This document shows positions 58,357 through 64,000 of a DNA stretch of 64,000 nt, piece by piece. The position numbers and the translations under genes are program-made. The stretch comes from Sphingobacterium sp. BN32 (lineage in GTDB: Bacteria > Bacteroidota > Bacteroidia > Sphingobacteriales > Sphingobacteriaceae). Under the pieces are notes generated by a model that saw only the letters and a program-made list of their open reading frames with translations, was not told the origin of the DNA and did no database searches. The stretch's first letter is position 1; every line of letters begins with the position of its first letter. Location of the stretch: assembly GCF_030503615.1 (NCBI RefSeq), contig NZ_CP129963.1:2418001-2482000 (forward strand), written 5' to 3'.

Positions 58357-58536
58357 ATGAGAAAATGGAATGTGTTGGCTTTGTTGAACTTGGCGACTTT
58401 AAGCCTCTTTGCGCAGGATACGACCTCGCAGGTGGCAACCTCGTCTAACTCAACATTTGTCGTGATCGGTGTGGTTTTATTAGTGGTCGTGATCTTTATG
58501 CTCTACCGAAAACAAAAGAGAAAATTCAACGACTAA
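58357..58536 (+). CDS. Small membrane protein of 59 residues
   Basis: Signal-peptide-like start (RKWNVLALLNLATLSLFAQ), a short Ser/Thr-rich spacer (DTTSQVATSSNST), a hydrophobic helix (FVVIGVVLLVVVIFMLY) and a basic tail (RKQKRKFND). The signal followed by a spaced stop-transfer helix suggests a periplasmic N-terminus and cytoplasmic tail. Function unknown. It is convergent with the NtrC-type gene; a shared hairpin lies between. Confidence 0.65.
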   Translation: MRKWNVLALLNLATLSLFAQDTTSQVATSSNSTFVVIGVVLLVVVIFMLYRKQKRKFND

Positions 58537-58553
58537 GAAATATAAGTTAACGA

Positions 58554-58580
58554 CAAAGGCCTCGCAATGCGAGGCCTTTG
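58554..58580. terminator. Hairpin between convergent small-protein and ntrC-like genes
   Basis: CAAAGGCCTCGC-AAT-GCGAGGCCTTTG, 12-bp perfect stem. The flanking T-runs are weak (CCTTTGCCGTT), but position and stem fit a bidirectional terminator. Confidence 0.7.
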
Positions 58581-58594
58581 CCGTTATATACTGT

Positions 58595-59977
58595 CTAATC
58601 TCTTTTGAGACCAAACTTCTCAATCTTACTATATAAGTGACTGCGTTGAATATCCAAATCGTCCGCTGTCTTAGAAACATTCCAATTGTTCTTCTCCAAT
58701 TTATACTTAATGAATTCGCATTCGGAGAAATCTTTAAAATCTTGGAAAGAAGTGAACTGTTCGAAATCAAAACCTTCCTTCGCATCTGAAGAACCATTAG
58801 ATTTCTGTGTTTGCGACACACCCTCTGGATTAGCAAACATACGAACGTCATTCTCGGTAATCTTCTTATCACAAAGAATAATAAGGCGCTCGATCATATT
58901 GCGAAGCTCGCGGATATTACCTGTCCATGGCAGAGCTTGCAAAGCTTTCATCCCATCCGGGGTAATTGTCTTCACCGGCATGCTATATTCAGCACAGATT
59001 TCCTCGCAAAACGCCGTTGCTAACGTTGGGATATCGTCTTTACGCTCAGTTAGTGAAGGTACGTGAATTAGGATCACACTTAAGCGATGGTACAAGTCCA
59101 TACGGAAGTTGCCATCTTCAATTTCCTGAAGTAGATTCTTATTGGTCGCCGCAATAACACGCACGTTGACATCAATTTCCTTCTCACCTCCCACACGCGT
59201 AATCTTATTTTCTTGCAAGGCACGCAATACTTTCGCTTGTGCAGAAAGGCTCATATCACCGATCTCATCCAAGAATAGTGTTCCGCCATTCGCCTGCTCG
59301 AACTTACCGATACGCTGCTTAACCGCCGACGTAAATGATCCTTTCTCGTGTCCAAATAGTTCCGATTCGATCAATTCTGAAGGAATAGCCGCACAGTTAA
59401 CCTCGATTAGAGGAGACGCCGCACGCATGGACTTCTCGTGCAACCAACGCGCAACAAGTTCCTTACCAGCACCGTTGGCACCCGTAATCAAAACTCTAGC
59501 TTCCGTAGGAGCGACTTTGTCAATAGTATCTTTAATCAAGCTGATGCCTGAAGAACTACCTAAGATCTCTTTTGTTTTTGAAAACTTACGCTTCAACACC
59601 TTAGTTTCCTTGACTAAGGAACCTTTCTCCAGCGCATTTCGAACGGTTATTAAGAGACGATTAAGGTCTAAAGGTTTTTCAAGGAAATCGAAGGCACCTT
59701 TACGAGCTGCTTCCACAGCAGTTTCGATCGTTCCATGACCAGAAACCATAATAAACGGAACATCGGAGAACTCCTTCGCAGTGCTCAACACTTCCATTCC
59801 ATCCATCTTGTTCATTTTGATATCGCAAAGAACAAGATCAATTTTTTCCTTTTTTAATATTTTAAGTCCATCTTCTCCGTTGTCGACATCCAACACTTTA
59901 TAATCTTCATATTCTAAGATATCACGTAAGGAACTACGTATCGGACGTTCATCATCGATGATTAAAACTGTGGTCAT
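58595..59977 (-). CDS. NtrC-type response regulator
   Basis: 460 residues: receiver domain 1-120 (acidic pocket DDE, phospho-Asp 52 in LCDIKM, Lys in LEKPL), AAA+ domain about 140-385 (Walker A ITGANGAGKE, Walker B GGTLFLDEIGD, sensor VRVIAATNKNL) and a Fis-type HTH at the end (NWNVSKTADDLDIQRSHLYSKIEKFGL). The loop that contacts sigma-54 is GSFTSA instead of GAFTGA, keeping Phe and Thr. Walker A is GANGAGKE where GESGTGKE is common. No partner kinase gene is adjacent; the region upstream is rnpB. Confidence 0.93.
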   Translation of the reverse strand: MTTVLIIDDERPIRSSLRDILEYEDYKVLDVDNGEDGLKILKKEKIDLVLCDIKMNKMDGMEVLSTAKEFSDVPFIMVSGHGTIETAVEAARKGAFDFLEKPLDLNRLLITVRNALEKGSLVKETKVLKRKFSKTKEILGSSSGISLIKDTIDKVAPTEARVLITGANGAGKELVARWLHEKSMRAASPLIEVNCAAIPSELIESELFGHEKGSFTSAVKQRIGKFEQANGGTLFLDEIGDMSLSAQAKVLRALQENKITRVGGEKEIDVNVRVIAATNKNLLQEIEDGNFRMDLYHRLSVILIHVPSLTERKDDIPTLATAFCEEICAEYSMPVKTITPDGMKALQALPWTGNIRELRNMIERLIILCDKKITENDVRMFANPEGVSQTQKSNGSSDAKEGFDFEQFTSFQDFKDFSECEFIKYKLEKNNWNVSKTADDLDIQRSHLYSKIEKFGLKRD

Positions 59978-60025
59978 ATTATCACTTTCAAGTTTATCGG
60001 TAAAAATTAAACATTAACTAAAATA

Positions 60026-60397
60026 GAAGCAAACTTTATAAGCCGGGTTCTGTATCCATTGCTGGACTTCTATCATTTATCTAGGCTTGCATTTACACGC
60101 AAGCTCAATCAACCTACCCATTACGAGTACCCGAAGGTAGAAAACGAGCAGCCTTCTAATCTCGCAACCTATTTGGTCTTTCAACACACGAGGTTTACCG
60201 TAATGCATGTCACCATACAATACCGTGAGCTCTTACCTCACGTTTTCACCCTTACCCCTTACGAGGCGGTATATTTTCTGTGGCACTTGCTGTCTATTGT
60301 GAAATAGCCTTCCCGTTAGGAAGCGTGTTGCTCTTTGTTGCCCGGACTTTCCTCTTTCCTGCTTTAATGCAGAACAGCGATAGAACCAGTTTGCTTC
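60026..60397 (-). ncRNA. rnpB: RNase P RNA (class A)
   Basis: Catalytic RNA that trims tRNA 5' leaders. On the minus strand the universal GAGGAAAGTCCGGGC lies near the 5' end and the 3' end reads AACCCGGCTTATAAAG. Terminal helix P1 is formed by GAAGCAAACT (60397-60388) and AGTTTGCTTC (60035-60026). About 372 bases, normal for type A. An 82-codon plus-strand frame across it (60059-60307) is not a gene. Confidence 0.95.
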
Positions 60398-60593
60398 AAT
60401 ATGCAAAAGTAGGAAAAATATGCATATAAAGGTCTATTTCAATTTTTATGAAAACAATACGCTGTAAGAAATTTAATTAAAAAATAATTCTCTAAAATGT
60501 AGCGGTATGATTACAAATGTCGTATTACTACAAAACATTAGTCGACAATTGTTTTATTTAATTATTAGTATTTCAACTTATCGTTATCATTTT

Positions 60594-61013
60594 ATGAAAA
60601 AACTATTATCATTCACAAGCGGCTTAACCATCGCCGCTTTAGCAGCCCTGGTATTCATGTCGTCATGTGAGGACAAGAATAAGAAAACCCCAACTCCAAA
60701 GCCGAAATACCCGATGGAGGCCAACATTTCCTACAAAGTCTTATCGATTGGCACAGAAGCTAAGTTGACTAGTGTGCATTATTTAGGTGAGAAAGCAGAG
60801 GTAGAACAGAAGAATTATAAGATCGGCACTGAAATCAAAGCAAAAAGAAAGATTGCTAAAAAGGGAGAGAAAATTCACATCCGTGCTAAAGTAGATAAGC
60901 CTGCGACGGTTAAATTGGAACTTAAAGTGAACAATAATGCGGCTATCACCAAAGACTTCGTAATCAAAGATGCAACGAAGGATGAAGCAAAACTAGAATA
61001 TACCTTTAATTAA
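60594..61013 (+). CDS. Small lipoprotein, function unknown
   Basis: 139 residues from the ATG at 60594; the frame extends to 60507, but the lipoprotein signal (KKLLSFTSGLTIAALAALVFMSSC) starts here. After the lipid Cys is a charged linker (EDKNKKTPTPKPK), then about 95 residues predicted to be a beta-sandwich (ANISYKVLSIGTEAKLTSVHYLG, ATVKLELKVNNNAAITKDFVI). Lys-rich, no known motif. Stands alone. Confidence 0.75.
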   Translation: MKKLLSFTSGLTIAALAALVFMSSCEDKNKKTPTPKPKYPMEANISYKVLSIGTEAKLTSVHYLGEKAEVEQKNYKIGTEIKAKRKIAKKGEKIHIRAKVDKPATVKLELKVNNNAAITKDFVIKDATKDEAKLEYTFN

Positions 61014-61101
61014 ACAACGTTATTTGAGCAAACTCTAAAACATCTTATGACCCTGAGAATAGCTGTACTTCGGTGCAGCTATTTTTTTATGGAATTAAAG
61101 A

Positions 61102-62298
61102 CTAGAGATCTTGCGCAATAGCATAGCCTGCTGCCCATGCCCATTGAAAATTATAACCCCCTAGCCACCCCGTAATATCTACAGCCTCGCCTCCGAAATA
61201 TAAGCCAGCAACCTTCTTCGCCTCCAGCGTCTTGGCATACAGCTCATCCGTAGAAACACCACCGCGCATTACCTCGGCCTTATCATAACCCTTGTCGCCG
61301 GCAGGTTTTACTTTAAACTTGTGAATAGTATCCACAATCAATTTTGCGTCCGCTTTTCCTAACGAGGCTATCTTCACATCAATTGGCAGGTATTTCCCTA
61401 GAGCCTCTACCATTTTCTTGCTGAAATAATCGTTGAGCAACTGTCCAACGGTTCGCTTTCCTCCAAAATTACGCTCCTCTTTAATAAGTGCATCAAGGCT
61501 GAACTTCGGCAGAAGATCAATAGTAAACTGACTTCCCGGCTTCCAATAAGATGAAATCTGTAGGATTGCAGGACCACTCAATCCCCAATGCGTAAATAGG
61601 ATATTTTCTTCGAAGCTGATTGCTTCATTGTAAACCCTCGCAAAGACCGAGTTTCCCGCCAAGGAGGCATACCATTCCGCATCTTTTCCAGTGATGGTTA
61701 AGGGCACCAATGCGGGCGCTGTCGCGACAACCGCTAAACCGAATTGCTTAGCAACACGAAGTGCGAAATCTGAAGCACCCAATTTAGCAACCGGAAGACC
61801 TCCGGAAGCCATCACTAATTTTTTAGCACTAATCGTCTGGCTCTTCCCCTCTTTAACGATCTGCAATTCAAAACCTTTATCGGTCTTATCGACCTGCTTC
61901 ACCTCTGCGTTCAGCCAGATATCCTGTCTTGTATCATACATTAACTTTGTGAAAGTCGCCACGATATCCTTTGCTTTATTAGAGACCGGAAAAAGCTGAC
62001 CCAGCGTCTTCTCCTGCCCCTTGATATCACCAAACTGCTCAAAGAAATTGACCGTATCTTCAACGGTCCATTTAGAGAATACAGCATTCAAGAACTTCGG
62101 ATTCTCCGAAACGAAATTATCTACAGAAGTGTAAAGGTTAGTATAGTTACATCGACCACCACCCGATATCAAAATCTTTGCGCCCGGCTTATCGTTGCGC
62201 TCAATTAGCAGCGTCTTTTTGTCCAAAAGACCTGCTTGTGCAGCACACATAAGTCCGCAAGCTCCAGCTCCGATAATGATGGCGTCGTAAGAATTCAT
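61102..62298 (-). CDS. HI0933-family flavoprotein (YhiN-like)
   Basis: 398 residues. FAD dinucleotide fold AIIIGAGACGLMCAAQAG, then RNDKPGAKILISGGGRCNYTN, the family's defining segment, KKLVMASGGLPVAKLGASDFALRVAKQFGL, FTHWGLSGPAILQIS and GLYFGGEAVDITGWLGGYNFQWAWAAGYAIA. Function unproven; the fold suggests a flavin-dependent dehydrogenase or reductase. Its start overlaps the stop of the next upstream gene by one base. Confidence 0.9.
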   Translation of the reverse strand: MNSYDAIIIGAGACGLMCAAQAGLLDKKTLLIERNDKPGAKILISGGGRCNYTNLYTSVDNFVSENPKFLNAVFSKWTVEDTVNFFEQFGDIKGQEKTLGQLFPVSNKAKDIVATFTKLMYDTRQDIWLNAEVKQVDKTDKGFELQIVKEGKSQTISAKKLVMASGGLPVAKLGASDFALRVAKQFGLAVVATAPALVPLTITGKDAEWYASLAGNSVFARVYNEAISFEENILFTHWGLSGPAILQISSYWKPGSQFTIDLLPKFSLDALIKEERNFGGKRTVGQLLNDYFSKKMVEALGKYLPIDVKIASLGKADAKLIVDTIHKFKVKPAGDKGYDKAEVMRGGVSTDELYAKTLEAKKVAGLYFGGEAVDITGWLGGYNFQWAWAAGYAIAQDL

Positions 62299-63371
62299 TA
62301 GGATATCAATTCACCTACTAAGGAAATAACACGCTGTTCTTTCCAAGACTGCTCCGCAAGCTCTAAAATACGGATCACATCTCTTGCCTGTTCCGGAGTA
62401 ATGAACAAAGCTTCTTCCCCACGGATCGCAGCAACGATATTCTGATAGAAATCTTCACCAGATCCCACTTCGCTAACGATGCGCTCATTCACATCCTTTC
62501 CATTCTCTAATATCGCAAGCGTTCCTTGTATTTCCTCAGGCTCTTTCCCCCAATCGGCACGCTCATGTGGCATAACGCCCTCACGCAATAAAGCCTCCTG
62601 CGGATCCACACCCCACTTCACGAAACACCCATTCGTACCATATACTGCAATACGCGCCGTCGGAAGTTTAGCCAACATCTGCCCTTTCAAAGAAACCTTC
62701 GTTTCGGGAAAAGATAAGATAAACTCAAAATCATCAATAGCTTTCGCTCCATCGCGTTGTACACGAAGGTCCGCATAGATGGACAGGGGTTTGCCAAACA
62801 ATTGCAAAGCCTGATCGATCAAATGCGCTCCTAAATCGTAGTGAATCCCCGAGCCCGGTAGATTCTCTTCCCGCCATGCCCCGGGGCGCAAGAAATTACG
62901 GAAGCGGTCGAAACGCGCTTCATAATTTACAACGCGGCCAAGTCGTCCCGAAGCTATGACCTTTTTAACAGTCTTAAAATCCGAATGATAACGAGCATTA
63001 TGATGAACAGACAAAACAAGGCCTTTGCTCTTCGCAAGTGCGATTAGCTCATCTGCTTCGATGGAATAGTTCGTAAAAGGCTTCTCAACCACGACGTGCT
63101 TTCCAGCTTCCAAAGCCTGCTTGGCAAGACTAAAATGCACATCATTGGATGTGGCAATCACGACGATATCAACCGCCGGATCATTGATAATATCATCGGC
63201 AGACTGCACCGCAAGCGCTGCAGGATATCGCTCCGCAAGCATTTGCTGTTGCTCAGGCTTTCGTGCCGTCACCTTATATAAATTCAAATCCGCGTTCCCT
63301 TCAATAAAAGGCGCATGAAATACATGTCCCCCGATGGAGAACCCAATTAATCCAACGTTTAGTTTAGTCAT
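62298..63371 (-). CDS. Gfo/Idh/MocA family oxidoreductase
   Basis: 357 residues. N-terminal Rossmann part (NVGLIGFSIGGHVFHAPFIE), VDIVVIATSNDVHFSLAKQALEAGKHVVVEKPFT with the EKP motif, and a C-terminal sugar-binding part with DLGAHLIDQALQLFG carrying the GxxxxD/H catalytic residues. Oxidises or reduces a sugar or related polyol with NAD(P). The substrate is unknown. Placed between argS and the HI0933 gene, three bases after argS, so all three may be co-transcribed. Confidence 0.92.
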   Translation of the reverse strand: MTKLNVGLIGFSIGGHVFHAPFIEGNADLNLYKVTARKPEQQQMLAERYPAALAVQSADDIINDPAVDIVVIATSNDVHFSLAKQALEAGKHVVVEKPFTNYSIEADELIALAKSKGLVLSVHHNARYHSDFKTVKKVIASGRLGRVVNYEARFDRFRNFLRPGAWREENLPGSGIHYDLGAHLIDQALQLFGKPLSIYADLRVQRDGAKAIDDFEFILSFPETKVSLKGQMLAKLPTARIAVYGTNGCFVKWGVDPQEALLREGVMPHERADWGKEPEEIQGTLAILENGKDVNERIVSEVGSGEDFYQNIVAAIRGEEALFITPEQARDVIRILELAEQSWKEQRVISLVGELIS

Positions 63372-63373
63372 GA

Positions 63374-64000
63374 TTACATTCTTTCAGGAACCTGGATTCC
63401 TAATAGTTTCATAGATTCCGAGATTACCTTCGCCGCAGCAGCCGATAAGTGTAAGCGGAATTGCTTCACATCTTCCTGCTCTGCCTTCAGAATATTCTCT
63501 TCGTGATAGAATTTGTTGTATAATTTCGCTAGCTCGTATGCGTAATTTGCAATCTGTGCCGGACTGAATTCCTTCGCTGCCAATGCAATAACCTCCGGAT
63601 AACCAGCAATCGCCTGTATCAAATCGCGCTCAAAAGGCGATATCGACGCAGGAACCACTTTCGCCGTCTCAGCCTGATATGCTGCTTTGCGCAATACCGA
63701 TTTAATACGTGCATGCGTATATTGAATAAACGGACCCGTATGCCCTTGAAAATCCACAGACTCATTCGGATTGAACAATAGACGCTTCTTAGGATCTACC
63801 TTCAACAAGAAATACTTCAAAGCCCCCATTCCAAGCGTATTATAAAGCGCAGCCTTTTCACCCTCTTCCAATCCTTCAGTCTTGCCTAGCTCCTCCGTGC
63901 GCTGTTGCGCCGTATCCAACATTTCCTGCATCAGATCATCCGCATCAACGACAGTCCCCTCTCTCGATTTCATTTTTCCTTGCGGAAGATCCACCATACC
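63374..64000 (-). CDS. argS: Arginyl-tRNA synthetase, 3' part
   Basis: About 209 C-terminal residues; the gene continues beyond the window. GMVDLPQGKMKSREGTVVDADDLM contains the KMSKS-equivalent (KMKSR), followed by ALKYFLLKVDPKKRLLFNPNESVDFQGHTGPFIQYTHARI and a DALR-type anticodon-binding domain ending GIQVPERM. It charges tRNA-Arg, two copies of which (ACG) lie in this window. Confidence 0.96.
   Translation of the reverse strand, partial: GMVDLPQGKMKSREGTVVDADDLMQEMLDTAQQRTEELGKTEGLEEGEKAALYNTLGMGALKYFLLKVDPKKRLLFNPNESVDFQGHTGPFIQYTHARIKSVLRKAAYQAETAKVVPASISPFERDLIQAIAGYPEVIALAAKEFSPAQIANYAYELAKLYNKFYHEENILKAEQEDVKQFRLHLSAAAAKVISESMKLLGIQVPERM

Noticed and set aside
59142..59738. 198-codon plus-strand frame
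   Set aside because: Antisense shadow of the NtrC-type regulator's AAA+ domain.
60059..60307. 82-codon plus-strand frame
   Set aside because: It lies within rnpB on the opposite strand and has no protein-like features.

Overview
The window looks like chromosome of a Bacteroidota bacterium of the family Sphingobacteriaceae, most likely Sphingobacterium or a close relative. Indications are a SusC/SusD pair, promoters of the Bacteroidota type (TTG or TTTG, about 20-23 bases, then TAnnTTTG), ATP-type PEP carboxykinase, a SecD-SecF fusion, and A/T-rich intergenic DNA full of degenerate heptamer repeats (TTAGTAN and TTAGANA). No database search was possible; gene names rest on recognisable family motifs.

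Layout. 1-4918 (+): the end of a thiamin operon, thiC(partial)-thiE-like-thiE-thiG-thiH-thiF. 4995-9478: an RNA-repair locus. rtcB and a slipin gene are read leftward behind a 0.8 kb leader that holds at least two tRNA-like elements, one lacking an anticodon arm; a WYL-domain regulator is divergent. This is the most unusual part of the window. 9580-10826: a TetR regulator and a RimL-type acetyltransferase. 11102-14648: M1 metallopeptidase, HupE/UreJ-like membrane protein and a small secreted protein. 15136-18462: AraC regulator, pckA and crcB. 18880-23682: a susCD pair whose susC has an in-frame stop just after the signal peptide.

23756-31523: an apparently complete non-phosphorylating L-fucose pathway (fucP permease, mutarotase, dehydrogenase, lactonase, UxaA-type dehydratase, second dehydrogenase, FAH-type hydrolase) with a divergent AraC regulator. 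31660-42125: housekeeping genes guaB, secDF, a thioredoxin-like lipoprotein, gap, obgE and adk. 42201-42946: two identical tRNA-Arg(ACG) genes separated by a tandem repeat. 43082-47711: an alpha/beta hydrolase, a patatin, a TetR-nitroreductase pair with a clear operator, a decayed higBA toxin-antitoxin remnant and a sugar acetyltransferase.

48129-58117: envelope genes (WbqC, LpxL-like acyltransferase, GT2), ligA, dapA, then a SAM-I riboswitch with a long second leader in front of metY and hom. 58357-64000: a tiny membrane protein, an NtrC-type regulator with an altered GAFTGA loop, rnpB, a lipoprotein, two oxidoreductases and the 3' end of argS.

The intergenic regions carry several repeat families: paired inverted heptamer arrays, a hairpin unit built on TTGAACCAGGAAA, a GGGTTTG-rich unit present twice in opposite orientation, a terminator-adjacent repeat, and a paired hairpin with a compensatory base change.
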